Part shown: piece by piece, positions 5,771-13,576 of the stretch
Layout: the number at the start of each line of letters is the position of its first letter
Position numbering within the stretch: the stretch's first letter is position 1
Source: Bacteroides sp. UBA939
Lineage (GTDB): Bacteria > Bacteroidota > Bacteroidia > Bacteroidales > Bacteroidaceae
Direction: 5' to 3'
NCBI RefSeq assembly: GCF_002293435.1
Contig: NZ_DBDF01000187.1
Span: forward strand, 1-15,022
DNA: 15,022 bases
Program-made: the position numbers and the translations under genes
The notes under the pieces: generated by a model
Told to the model about the DNA's origin: nothing
Seen by the model: the letters and a program-made list of their open reading frames with translations, nothing else
Databases searched by the model: none

Positions 5771-8452
5771 CTAAAAATGATAAGTGTAAGAAATTGACGG
5801 CATGATAGGAAACAGCGATATTTGCATTAACCTGCGGGCGGTTGCTATTTCTCCGTCCGGCTTGGCGGTCTGCTCTTCTTCTATATACAGTTTAAACGGG
5901 TTCATGCGGTTGTACACGTTGTATATGCTGAAATTGAGGACGCTGTACCGGCTTCCTTTCCTGCCGGTCGTATAGTTCACCCCCAAATCGAGCCTATGCT
6001 GTGCCGGCATGCGGTAGTTATTGCGGTGGTCGAGTTGTTCTGCAAAGTTCACGATTCCCCATGCATCAGGAATGTCGGGTGTAACGGCAGTCATCATGGG
6101 CAGGGTAGCCATGTCGCCCGAAGAATAAACCCAACTCAGGGAGGCATCAATCTTTTTGCCGAATTGGTGGGTGAGGCGAAAATTGACGGTGTGCCTGCGG
6201 TCGAACCTTGCCGGAAACCACTTGCCGTTGTTTATCTCCGTAAACCGGCGTTCCGATTTAGCCAGTGCGTATGACAGTATGCCCGTTGTGCGTCCCTCTT
6301 TCCGTTCTAATGAAAACTCTATCCCATACGCCCTGCCTTCTCCGGCTTCAACCTTGTTTTCCCAGCCGGACGAGATGCCGGCAAAAGAAGCCCCGTCCTT
6401 GTATTCGATTACGTTGCGCATATTCTTATAATAGGCTTCAACCGATATATCGAACAGCCGCGGTATAACGTAATAGCCGCCTATCGAGATTTGTTGTGAA
6501 TTCATCGGTCGCACACTGGCGGTTACGGGAACCCACATGTCTGTTTGCAGTACCAGCGAATTGCTCGAAAGCAAGTGAATATATTGCTGCATGTGGGTGT
6601 ATCCGGCTTTGACAGACATCCGGTCGGATAGCATATACCGCACCGCCAACCGGGGGTCGACGGCATAATACGTTTTGTTATCGACATTGAACAGCGAAGC
6701 CCTGACGCCTGCGTTCAGCCGTAGTTTCGGGGTAATATCCCAATCGTCCTCCACATATACGCCACTTTCTTTTGCGAAGACATTAGGATTGGCGATATTC
6801 TTATTGACACCGTCATCGCTTATGTGTTGCTTAATGACTTCCGGTTTGAAGTCATGATAAATGAAAGACGCGCCCGCCCGGATGTAATGCCCGGATGCAG
6901 GGATATATTCAAAGTCGGCGGTTGCGGCGTAGTCTTTTATCCCCGAATCGTAATTAAGCCCGTTGTGGAACTTCACGTTATTTCCATTCTCTCCTGTCGT
7001 TGCAAAACTTTTGTCGATGGACGTATTATATCTGTATTGATTGTACGAAAGGGTGGTGTTCATAAACAAGGTTGGCGACAATACCGTGTTGAGCCTTGTG
7101 GCGAATATCGTATTCCCCCATTTCCAGTCCTGCTGCGTAGCAGAGTTTTTCTGTCCCGACGGGTCGGCGCTTTCACTGTGACGGTTTTCCAGTTTATCCC
7201 GCCCGTTGTACGCCATGGCGTAGAGGGATGTGCGTTCATTTAGCTTATGGTGGATTTTAGCATTGATATCGTAAAAGAAGAAGTTGGTTTTAGATTCCGA
7301 CGAACTATCCTCATCATCAAGCCATTCCTGCACCGGAACCAGGTACAAATCGACCAATGACCGCCGTGCGGAGAAAGTAAATGACGTTCTATCCTTGATG
7401 ACAGGAGCTTCCAGATTGACTTTGAGGGCAAGTAATCCCAGCGTGGCCGACCCGGTAAACTTATCCTTGTTGCCGTCTTTGGTGGTTATATCTATTACAG
7501 ACGAAAGCCTCCCTCCGAAACGGGCGGGGAATCCCGATTTGTAAAGTGTCACGTTCTTAAGCGCATCGGTATTGAATACCGAAAGGAATCCGAAAACATG
7601 GTTGGCGTTGTATATGGGGATACCGTCCAGCAGTATCAGGTTCTGGTCGGGACTTCCGCCGCGGACACTCAGGTCGCTTTTGCCTTCCGCCGTATTCTGT
7701 ACTCCCGGAATATATTGCAGCGATTTCATCAGGTCGCTTTCGCCCAATAGGGCCGGGGTTTCCTTAATCATCGACAGGGATACGTTGACGTTTCCCAGTC
7801 TCGCCACCTGTAGATTCCGGTTTGTCGCCGTTATGCTTACTTCTTGTAACTCCAGGGCAGAAGGAGTCAGTGATATATTGATGGTGGTATCTTTCTTCAG
7901 AACGAAGTCTAAATGAAAATTCTCATAACCCATATAGCTGACCGTGAATTTGCAGTTACCCTGTGGAAGCGTCAGGCTGTACAAGCCATAAGAATTGGTC
8001 GTAGCGCCTTTGCCGGCACTCAACCCCGCAACATTACACCCAATGAGAACTTCGCTTGTTCCTCCATCCGTTATTCGCCCATTTATGGTAAAGGTTCGTT
8101 TGGCAGGTTGTGGGCGGATGCTCTGAGGAGGTTTTGTTGCTTCGGGTATTAAGATAATGTGATACCCGTTGATTTTGTACGACAATCCCATGCCTTTCAG
8201 AACTTCCGTCAGCGCTTTATCCGGGCTGGCATCTTTCAGTGATAGCGAGATGCGCTTCTGTACATCTATTTTAGATTGTCCGTAGGCAATGCTGTACCCC
8301 GTTTGCTGTTCGATTTGTGCAAATACGTCCGCAAGGGAGACGTCTTTTGCCTGTATCGTAATCCGCTTCTCTTGAGCCATCGAGAAACGAGGGCAAAAGG
8401 AAAATAGAGTCAGAAAAACTATTATCAATATGAATTTCGTTCGATGAGCCAT
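5771..8452 (-). CDS. TonB-dependent receptor/transducer with N-terminal STN domain
   Basis: 893-aa outer membrane receptor. The signal peptide covers residues 1-26 (cleavage after SMA). An STN domain (about 28-105, ITIQAKDVSLADVFAQIEQQTG) is the part that signals to FecR. A carboxypeptidase-regulatory-like domain follows (about 122-205, INGRITDGGTSEVLIGCNV). The plug spans roughly 215-330, with LMKSLQYIPGVQ, SVRGGSPDQNLILLDGIPI and FPARFGGRLSSVIDITTKDG. The remainder is the beta-barrel, ending in the aromatic ISYTYHF. This is the usual length for the family. The gene begins 3 bp after the FecR stop. It is a signal-transducing transporter rather than a classic SusC, since no SusD follows. The substrate (siderophore, metal complex, peptide or glycan product) cannot be read from the sequence. 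Confidence 0.92.
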   Translation of the reverse strand: MAHRTKFILIIVFLTLFSFCPRFSMAQEKRITIQAKDVSLADVFAQIEQQTGYSIAYGQSKIDVQKRISLSLKDASPDKALTEVLKGMGLSYKINGYHIILIPEATKPPQSIRPQPAKRTFTINGRITDGGTSEVLIGCNVAGLSAGKGATTNSYGLYSLTLPQGNCKFTVSYMGYENFHLDFVLKKDTTINISLTPSALELQEVSITATNRNLQVARLGNVNVSLSMIKETPALLGESDLMKSLQYIPGVQNTAEGKSDLSVRGGSPDQNLILLDGIPIYNANHVFGFLSVFNTDALKNVTLYKSGFPARFGGRLSSVIDITTKDGNKDKFTGSATLGLLALKVNLEAPVIKDRTSFTFSARRSLVDLYLVPVQEWLDDEDSSSESKTNFFFYDINAKIHHKLNERTSLYAMAYNGRDKLENRHSESADPSGQKNSATQQDWKWGNTIFATRLNTVLSPTLFMNTTLSYNQYRYNTSIDKSFATTGENGNNVKFHNGLNYDSGIKDYAATADFEYIPASGHYIRAGASFIYHDFKPEVIKQHISDDGVNKNIANPNVFAKESGVYVEDDWDITPKLRLNAGVRASLFNVDNKTYYAVDPRLAVRYMLSDRMSVKAGYTHMQQYIHLLSSNSLVLQTDMWVPVTASVRPMNSQQISIGGYYVIPRLFDISVEAYYKNMRNVIEYKDGASFAGISSGWENKVEAGEGRAYGIEFSLERKEGRTTGILSYALAKSERRFTEINNGKWFPARFDRRHTVNFRLTHQFGKKIDASLSWVYSSGDMATLPMMTAVTPDIPDAWGIVNFAEQLDHRNNYRMPAQHRLDLGVNYTTGRKGSRYSVLNFSIYNVYNRMNPFKLYIEEEQTAKPDGEIATARRLMQISLFPIMPSISYTYHF

Positions 8453-8455
8453 ACT

Positions 8456-9433
8456 TTATATGTTTGGGGTTATTATGATCTTGTTTCCTGTTTTGGTATA
8501 AGAGAAGTCCCCGGTTACGTCTTTCAGGACGTGCAGGATTTGTTCGATGCTGTCGTTCTTCAGGAACTTGATGGTATAGTATTCCTTTGATTGATGCGGT
8601 GCGTTGCCGGTGTCGAAAGTAATATTAAAACGCCGCTCTAAGGTCTTGAAAATCTCATCCAGCGTAGCCCCTGTGAAGATGAGTTGCCCGGTAGTCCACG
8701 ACGTAATATCATGGGCGGAAACTTTTGCTACCTGAATAGCGTCGGTCTGGCTGTCGAAAGTCAGTTGCTCGTCAGGTTCAAGGATTCGGGTTTGGTTGGA
8801 GGTGGTTTTTACTTCAATCTTTCCGGTTGCCAGTGTGGCGGTTGTCCGGTTGTCGCCGCTGTAAGCCCTGACATTAAATTCCGTTCCCAGCACCTTGACC
8901 GAAAGATTCTGTGTGTTGACTATAAAGGGTCTTTGTGCATCCTTCCTGACAGAAAAGCAGGCTTCTCCTTCCAGTGTCAGTGTACGGTTCTCCTTTCTGA
9001 ATGTTGAGGGGTAATGCAGCGAACTTCCGGCGTTGAGCCACACTTCTGAACTGTCGGGCAGCAGGATGTGTTTTGTTTCCCCGTAAGCCGCAATGACCTG
9101 AAGCATTTTCTCCTGTTGGGAAAAGTAATAAATGCCACCCAATAGCATGAATGCCGGGATTAATACGGCGGCAACGCGCATCAGGCGGCGGTGCAATGGA
9201 ATGGTTCTCAGAATACCTGTTCGCGCATTGACACGTTTCAATGCCTGCAAGGTGCTTGCATTGGGCTTTGCCTCCAGTGCGTCCCAATATTCCAAAGAGG
9301 CTTGCTCTTTTTCTGCGGAATATTCATCTTCAATGAGCCATTGCTGTATCTCTTCTTCCGTATCTTTGGAATATCTGTTTTGCAGATACTCTTTGGTAAT
9401 CTTCGATACCCGGCTTTTTTTGTCTGTTTCCAT
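8456..9433 (-). CDS. FecR-family anti-sigma factor
   Basis: 325-aa inner-membrane regulator. The cytoplasmic N-terminal part (1-85) contains QQWLIEDEYSAEKEQASLEYWDAL, which should bind the sigma factor. One membrane helix runs from 87 to 104 (VAAVLIPAFMLLGGIYYF). The periplasmic FecR domain follows (about 112-215, with LPDSSEVWLNAGSSLHYP, GEACFSV and LGTEFNVRAY), then the C-terminal DUF4974-like domain (about 250-325, FTGATLDEIFKTLERRFNI), which in the family meets the receptor's STN domain. It lies between the sigma gene (84 bp upstream) and the receptor gene (3 bp downstream). Ligand-bound receptor is expected to trigger FecR to release or activate the sigma factor. Confidence 0.92.
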   Translation of the reverse strand: METDKKSRVSKITKEYLQNRYSKDTEEEIQQWLIEDEYSAEKEQASLEYWDALEAKPNASTLQALKRVNARTGILRTIPLHRRLMRVAAVLIPAFMLLGGIYYFSQQEKMLQVIAAYGETKHILLPDSSEVWLNAGSSLHYPSTFRKENRTLTLEGEACFSVRKDAQRPFIVNTQNLSVKVLGTEFNVRAYSGDNRTTATLATGKIEVKTTSNQTRILEPDEQLTFDSQTDAIQVAKVSAHDITSWTTGQLIFTGATLDEIFKTLERRFNITFDTGNAPHQSKEYYTIKFLKNDSIEQILHVLKDVTGDFSYTKTGNKIIITPNI

Positions 9434-9517
9434 TTTCTCTGTTTTGCTTCGTTTTTGCTGTAATACAACTCAACGGTAAAAACCTCAATGAGAAGATGGA
9501 TTTTTTTTTCAGAAAAA

Positions 9518-10066
9518 TCAGGGAAAGAATAAAAAGATGCAGTTAATGGCTTTCCGGAGGTCTTTCAGCGCAAGACTTAACTGGCTCTCTACGTTTCTTT
9601 TTGTGGTATTCAGCCGGATGGCTATTTCTTCATTCTTCAGACCTTCATTCCGGCTCAGGCGATAGATTGTTTTCCGTTGTTCCGGCATTTTCTCAACAGC
9701 CATTTCAATGAGTAAACGGGTTTCCCGGGCAATCAATTCATCTTCAGGGCTGAAGCCGGAATCCGTCTGCCGGACAGCTTCCCCATGAGCTTCGCGGACG
9801 AATTTATGTTTGAGAAAATTAAGCGCTGTATTTCGGGCGATGGTGTGCAGGTAGGAGCTGAAAGACTTGGTTACGTCTATGGATTCATGGTTAATCCACA
9901 GGTTTACAAAAATATCCTCCGCCAATTCCTCTGCATCAACTTCCGATTTTATATAACTGAAAATGAAAAGTTTGATTTTATCGAAACAGGCCTTAAATAC
10001 GTCTTCGAATGCTTTGTGGCTACCATTCCTTAAAGCAACAATAGTGGTTTCGCTAATTGGCTTCAT
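9518..10066 (-). CDS. ECF-type RNA polymerase sigma factor (FecI-like)
   Basis: 182-aa extracytoplasmic-function sigma factor. Region 2 covers about 18-85 (AFEDVFKACFDKIKLFIFSYIK, AEELAEDIFVNLW, SYLHTIARNTALNFLK). Region 4 covers about 125-178 (MPEQRKTIYRLSRNEGLKNEEIAIRLNTT and KRNVESQLSLALKDLRKAI), which reads the -35 element. It heads the minus-strand operon. The ATG at 10066 is preceded by only five C and then a TACCTTTG -7 element, so transcription should start at or next to the start codon and the mRNA may be leaderless. No later Met occurs before region 2, which supports this start. It probably directs transcription of the receptor operon. Confidence 0.92.
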   Translation of the reverse strand: MKPISETTIVALRNGSHKAFEDVFKACFDKIKLFIFSYIKSEVDAEELAEDIFVNLWINHESIDVTKSFSSYLHTIARNTALNFLKHKFVREAHGEAVRQTDSGFSPEDELIARETRLLIEMAVEKMPEQRKTIYRLSRNEGLKNEEIAIRLNTTKRNVESQLSLALKDLRKAINCIFLFFP

Positions 10067-10071
10067 GGGGG

Positions 10072-10079
10072 CAAAGGTA
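10072..10079 (-). promoter_or_regulatory. -7 promoter element of the sigma factor operon
   Basis: TACCTTTG on the minus strand is a full match to TAnnTTTG. Its last base is five bases from the sigma ATG, which places the expected transcription start at about the start codon. No clear TTTG was found at the -33 position. Confidence 0.55.
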
Positions 10080-10134
10080 CGATTTCCCGGTGCAGGTTAG
10101 TTGTTGTTTAAGGAAATTTAAAGAGTATACGGGG

Positions 10135-10315
10135 CTTAGAGCCTGTTTAAATTTTGCTCAGCAATGTTTTGAGAGTTATTTTTGAGGATGTTTTTCTGTT
10201 TTTATGAGGAGCATAGCGGGCTATGTGACGAGTAAAAAGAGGAAAACAGACCGAAAATAAACTCAAAACAGGCTGAATAAAAAACTTTTTGAGGAAATTT
10301 TAAACAGGCTCTAAG
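10135..10315. repeat. Large imperfect palindrome Z, copy 1 (181 bp)
   Basis: The ends CTTAGAGCCTGTTTAAA (10135-10151) and, inverted, TTTAAACAGGCTCTAAG form a near-perfect 17-bp inverted repeat. Both arms contain TTTTGAG and T-rich blocks that are diverged complements of each other. The centre carries CATAGCGGGCTATG. The whole could fold into one long hairpin. It lies between divergent genes, in tandem with a second copy. No coding potential seen. Confidence 0.7.
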
Positions 10316-10493
10316 AAACTGCTTGGATTTTGCTCAGCATTATTTTGAGAGTTGTTTTTGAGGATGTTTTTTTGTTTTTCTTCGTCACATAGCCCGCGCT
10401 ATGCTCCTCTTAAAAACAAAAAACAGACCGGAAAACAAGCTCAAAAGAAGCTGATAGAAATCTTAAAAAAGGAAAATCAAAACAGTTTCTTAA
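10312..10493. repeat. Large imperfect palindrome Z, copy 2, centre inverted
   Basis: This follows copy 1 directly, sharing a few bases. The outer pair is AAGAAACTG / CAGTTTCTT. The left arm (TTTTGCTCAGCATTATTTTG, then AGAGTT, GAGGATG) is a direct match to the left arm of copy 1. The centre (TCGTCACATAGCCCGCGCTA, then TGCTCCTC) is the reverse complement of the centre of copy 1 with two extra bases. The two copies thus have like-oriented arms and oppositely oriented cores. Confidence 0.7.
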
Positions 10494-10525
10494 GGGTTAG
10501 TTATTAGTGATTAACAATTAATGCT

Positions 10526-10533
10526 TATTTTTG
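10526..10533 (+). promoter_or_regulatory. -7 promoter element of the coiled-coil protein gene
   Basis: TATTTTTG matches TAnnTTTG. It lies 62 bp upstream of the ATG at 10596 and just after palindrome copy 2, implying a 5' leader of about 55 nt. The -33 element is not clear. The leader is A-rich, as expected for translation initiation in Bacteroides. Confidence 0.5.
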
Positions 10534-10595
10534 CGACAGAATAGACTTATGCTATTGAAAATTAACAACTAATAAAATTAAGAATCAAAAAAACT

Positions 10596-11471
10596 ATGGC
10601 AAATAATAAAAGGCTTCTGATTATTGTAGGTATCATATTAGTATCAGCACTGGTTGTTGTCACTGTATTATTGCTTTCCGAAAAACAAACCAACAAGGAA
10701 CTGGTACAGGAATTCCAACTGGAAAAGGAAGACCTGGAAAACGAATATACACGCTTTGCGCAACAGTATGACGAGTTGAAGCTGACCGTGTCCAACGACT
10801 CCCTGTCCGTACTGCTGGAACAGGAACAACTGAAAACCCAACGTCTGCTGGAAGAACTGCGCACCGTGAAAAGCACCAATGCCGCCGAAATACGCCGCCT
10901 GAAAAATGAACTTGCCTCCCTGCGCAAAGTCATGATAGGTTATATCAACCAGATAGACTCGCTGAATCGCCTCACGGAACAACAGAAAGTGGTAATCGCA
11001 CAGGTCACGCAGAAGTATAACGATGCTTCCCGGCAAATCAGCGACCTGTCTGAAGAGAAAAAGAACCTGGATAAGAAGGTAACCCTCGCCGCCCAACTGG
11101 ACGCCACCAACATCAGCATCCTGCCTGTGAACAAGCGAGATAAAAAAGCCAGGAAGGTGAAAGATGTCGTAAAATTCAAGATAGGCTTCACCATCGTCAA
11201 GAATATCACTGCCGAAACCGGCGAACGCACACTCTATGTCCGCATCACCAAGCCTGACAATGACGTACTGACCAAGAATTCCGCCAATACCTTCCCTTAT
11301 GAGAACCGCGAACTGGGATACTCCATTAAAAAGTATATCGAATACAACGGCGAAGAACAAAACGTAACCGTGTACTGGGACGTGGAAGAATTCCTCTATG
11401 CAGGCACATACCGGGTGGATATCTTCGCCGACGGAACACTTATCGGTTCGCAGGCATTCACGTTAGAGTAG
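10596..11471 (+). CDS. Membrane-anchored coiled-coil protein with C-terminal beta domain, function unknown
   Basis: 291 aa. A single hydrophobic helix at 7-27 (LLIIVGIILVSALVVVTVLLL) follows a short basic N-terminus, so it is either a signal anchor or an uncleaved signal. Residues about 30-175 form a long heptad-rich coiled coil (KEDLENEYTRFAQQYDELK, LLEELRTVKS, AAEIRRLKNELASLRKV, DLSEEKKNLDKKV). After a basic linker (NKRDKKARKVKDVVKF), the last 95 residues look like a beta-sandwich (GERTLYVRITKPDNDVL, VTVYWDVEEFLYAGTYRVDI). I recognise no named family; the arrangement suggests a periplasm-spanning structural or scaffold protein. It is divergent from the sigma factor operon and monocistronic. 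The ATG is the only reasonable start before the membrane helix. Confidence 0.82.
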   Translation: MANNKRLLIIVGIILVSALVVVTVLLLSEKQTNKELVQEFQLEKEDLENEYTRFAQQYDELKLTVSNDSLSVLLEQEQLKTQRLLEELRTVKSTNAAEIRRLKNELASLRKVMIGYINQIDSLNRLTEQQKVVIAQVTQKYNDASRQISDLSEEKKNLDKKVTLAAQLDATNISILPVNKRDKKARKVKDVVKFKIGFTIVKNITAETGERTLYVRITKPDNDVLTKNSANTFPYENRELGYSIKKYIEYNGEEQNVTVYWDVEEFLYAGTYRVDIFADGTLIGSQAFTLE

Positions 11472-11629
11472 TATCGTTTTGAAACCAACACATATTTTTC
11501 CCCTTTCTTTGTTCTCGTACCTTTCGTTCTTGGGTGTTATAATAAAAACGGTTTGCTCCAGCCTCGTGCAAAAAGGTATCGAATTTGACAGCTTTAAATT
11601 CCGGGTTATGCAGCATGTTTTTCCGTTCA
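11472..11629. other. Intergenic sequence without recognisable elements
   Basis: This follows the coiled-coil protein gene. I see no strong hairpin followed by a T-run here, no tRNA-like structure and no convincing open frame. The following parts of the same 607-bp gap hold repeat X, the 22-bp array and the pump operon promoter. Confidence 0.4.
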
Positions 11630-11742
11630 GAATATATTAGCGACGGGTTTTAAAGCCTCTTTTTACGCTGCTAATAAACGTTGCCCACGTTTTTTAAAAA
11701 CGATGGGCATATTCTTTAAAAACGCTCCAATGATTTATTAAA
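11630..11742 (+). repeat. Dispersed intergenic repeat X, copy 2
   Basis: This is the inverted counterpart of 4402-4492, sharing GAATATATTAG, GGTTTTAAAGCC, CTTTTTACGCTG, TAATAAACGTTGCCCA, ATTCTTTAAAAAC and GATTTATTAAA. It contains an extra segment in which TGCCCA..GTTTTT pairs with AAAAAC..TGGGCA. It lies downstream of the coiled-coil protein gene, as copy 1 lies downstream of the DUF4249 gene. Confidence 0.7.
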
Positions 11743-11790
11743 CTCTGTTCAAAAAAGCCATCCGGAATGCATTCTGAGAGGGGGTAGGCT

Positions 11791-11878
11791 AAGTATACGA
11801 CTAAGGTACCCTAAGTATACGACTGAGGGTATCTCAGTCGTATAGTGAGATAGGCTAAGTATGGGAGTGAGATTAACA
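11791..11878 (+). repeat. 22-bp tandem array with a 12-bp perfect hairpin
   Basis: Four 22-bp units start at 11791, 11813, 11835 and 11857. Units 1 and 2 share AAGTATACGACT; unit 4 keeps AAGTAT; unit 3 carries the same core in the opposite orientation (GTCGTATAGTG). Because of that flip, TATACGACTGAG (11816-11827) pairs perfectly with CTCAGTCGTATA (11833-11844) around a 5-nt loop. CTGAGAGGGGG just upstream (11774-11784) is shared, inverted, with the array at 4713-4800. It could act as a transcript 3' end or a protein-binding array; no T-run follows. Confidence 0.7.
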
Positions 11879-11917
11879 AAAACTTGGCACCGCTGCACCG
11901 AAAAAAGTTTGATTCAT

Positions 11918-11948
11918 TTTGAAGTCTCACAGAAAGCCTCTACATTTG
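11918..11948 (+). promoter_or_regulatory. Promoter of the TolC/HlyD pump operon
   Basis: TTTG at 11918-11921 and TACATTTG at 11941-11948 fit the Bacteroides -33 and -7 elements with 19 bp between them, the best promoter match in the window. The transcript should begin near 11953, leaving a leader of about 125 nt before the ATG at 12080. Confidence 0.6.
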
Positions 11949-11980
11949 CATCGTTGTTTATGCAATTATTGTTGCCGCAC

Positions 11981-12021
11981 AAGGCAAAATCTTGATTGCC
12001 TTAGCTTGTATTATTCAAGCT
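11981..12021 (+). promoter_or_regulatory. Two abutting hairpins in the pump operon leader
   Basis: AAGGCAA (11981-11987) pairs with TTGCCTT (11996-12002). Directly after it AGCTTG (12003-12008) pairs with CAAGCT (12016-12021). No base separates the two stems. They lie in the middle of the predicted 125-nt leader, about 60 nt before the start codon. The arrangement suggests a structured leader that could affect transcript stability or translation. No riboswitch family recognised. Confidence 0.35.
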
Positions 12022-12079
12022 GTAGACTAAAAAAAGTAAATATAAAAAACAAAATGGTTTCTTAAGATGTTTATATGCC

Positions 12080-13567
12080 ATGAAGAAGTTATTATGTTTC
12101 ATTTGGTTGGCATGTCTCGCACTTTCTATCGGTGCACAAAAGGTTTTAAACCTCGATAGTTGCCGTGCATTGGCTATAGCCAATAATAAAGAATTGCTGA
12201 TAAGCCGGGAGAAAATCAACTCCGCGCATTATCAGAGGAAAGCGGCGTTTACCAACTACCTTCCCGAGATATCCGCCACAGGTGGATATATGCGTACACA
12301 GAAAGAGATTTCATTACTGAATGATGCTCAAAAAGGAGCGTTAGGTTCTATAGGAACGCAAATGAGTGGCGCTATGCAGAACGGCATACAAGGTATTCTG
12401 ACGCAACATCCGGAGCTGACACAGAACCCGCAATTCATGGCGTTTATCCAGACGCTGGGCAATGTAGATATTGCTACTCCGCTCAATGGCCTTGGAAATT
12501 CCCTTATAGATGCATTCCGCACGGATACGCGAAACATGTACGCGGGCGCACTGACGCTGACGCAACCCCTTTATATGGGTGGTAAGATACGGGCTTACAA
12601 CAAGATTACCCAATATGCCGAGGAACTGGCGCGCCAGCAACACAACACGGGCTTGCAGGAGGTTATTCTCAGCACCGACCAGGCTTACTGGCAGGTGGTA
12701 TCGCTGGCTGGTAAAAAGAAGTTAGCCGAAGGATACCTTCAGTTATTGCAGAAGCTGGAGAGCGATGTGGACAAGATGATTGCCGAAGGCGTTGCCACCA
12801 AAGCGGACGGATTGTCGGTAAAAGTAAAGGTGAATGAAGCGGAAATGACGCTGACTAAAGTGGAAGACGGTTTGAGCCTTTCCAGAATGTTGTTGTGTCA
12901 ACTATGTGGGCTAGATTTGTCCACTCCCATTGCTCTTAAAGATGAAAAAGAGAATGATTTGTCCCCCACTCCGGTAGCTGCTAATGGCATTGACCTGGAG
13001 ATGGTTTACGGTACACGTCCGGAAGTGCGCAGTCTGGAACTCGCTACCGAAATCTATAAACAGAAAGTAAATGTCACGCGTTCCGAATATCTGCCGTCGT
13101 TGGCGCTCATGGGTAGTTATATGATGACTAATCCTTCGACTTTCAATGGGTTTGAGAAGAAGTTCAAGGGGATGTGGAGTGTAGGTGTCGTGCTGCAAGT
13201 GCCCGTCTGGCATTGGAGAGAAGGTACATATAAGGTGAAAGCAGCCAAAGCGGAAGCGCGCATTGTGCAACATCAGTTGGATGATGCCAAAGAGAAGATA
13301 GAGCTTCAGGTTAATCAATCTGTTTTCAGGGTTAATGAAGCGGCTAAAAAGCTGGCTATGGCGGAGAAGAATCTGGAGAAAGCAAACGAAAACCTGCGAT
13401 ATGCCACGCTTGGGTTTGAAGAAGGAGTCATAGCTGCCGGCAATGTACTTGAGGCGCATACAGCCTGGCTTTCAGCCCAGTCAGAGAGAATAGACGCACA
13501 GATTGATGTAAAGCTGACCGATATTTACCTGAAAAAGGCGTTGGGGCAGTTGAACGTTGATAAATAA
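12080..13567 (+). CDS. TolC-like outer membrane efflux protein
   Basis: 495-aa outer membrane channel of the OEP/TolC family, the exit duct of a tripartite pump. The signal peptide is residues 1-19 (MKKLLCFIWLACLALSIGA). The first OEP repeat runs from LNLDSCRALAIANNKELLISREKI; the second half resembles it (VYGTRPEVRSLELATEIYKQKVNVTRSEYLPSLALMGSYMM ... EGVIAAGNVLEAHTAWLSAQSERIDAQIDVKL). Long alpha-helical, coiled-coil-prone stretches would form the periplasmic barrel. Between them, QPLYMGGKIRAYN matches the conserved strand-to-helix turn. An insertion around residues 75-150 (MSGAMQNGIQGILTQHPELTQ) makes the outer loop longer than in simple TolC proteins. It is the first gene of the operon and is followed by an HlyD adaptor 382 bp later. 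Confidence 0.9.
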   Translation: MKKLLCFIWLACLALSIGAQKVLNLDSCRALAIANNKELLISREKINSAHYQRKAAFTNYLPEISATGGYMRTQKEISLLNDAQKGALGSIGTQMSGAMQNGIQGILTQHPELTQNPQFMAFIQTLGNVDIATPLNGLGNSLIDAFRTDTRNMYAGALTLTQPLYMGGKIRAYNKITQYAEELARQQHNTGLQEVILSTDQAYWQVVSLAGKKKLAEGYLQLLQKLESDVDKMIAEGVATKADGLSVKVKVNEAEMTLTKVEDGLSLSRMLLCQLCGLDLSTPIALKDEKENDLSPTPVAANGIDLEMVYGTRPEVRSLELATEIYKQKVNVTRSEYLPSLALMGSYMMTNPSTFNGFEKKFKGMWSVGVVLQVPVWHWREGTYKVKAAKAEARIVQHQLDDAKEKIELQVNQSVFRVNEAAKKLAMAEKNLEKANENLRYATLGFEEGVIAAGNVLEAHTAWLSAQSERIDAQIDVKLTDIYLKKALGQLNVDK

Positions 13568-13576
13568 GGTGAATTA

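Noticed and set aside
4838..8452. SusC/SusD polysaccharide utilisation locus
   Set aside because: The partner lipoprotein lacks SusD-like features and length, and no carbohydrate enzymes are in the operon. The GH3 gene is on the other strand beyond an insertion sequence.
10668..11360. Long minus-strand open frame opposite the coiled-coil gene (230 codons)
   Set aside because: It is a shadow produced by the codon pattern of the plus-strand gene, low-complexity in Phe, Gln and Leu, with no recognisable domain.
4402..11878. One composite transposon bounded by repeat X and the 22-bp arrays
   Set aside because: The order of the repeat and the array is not mirror-symmetric at the two ends, no transposase lies between them, and both repeats look like dispersed intergenic elements.
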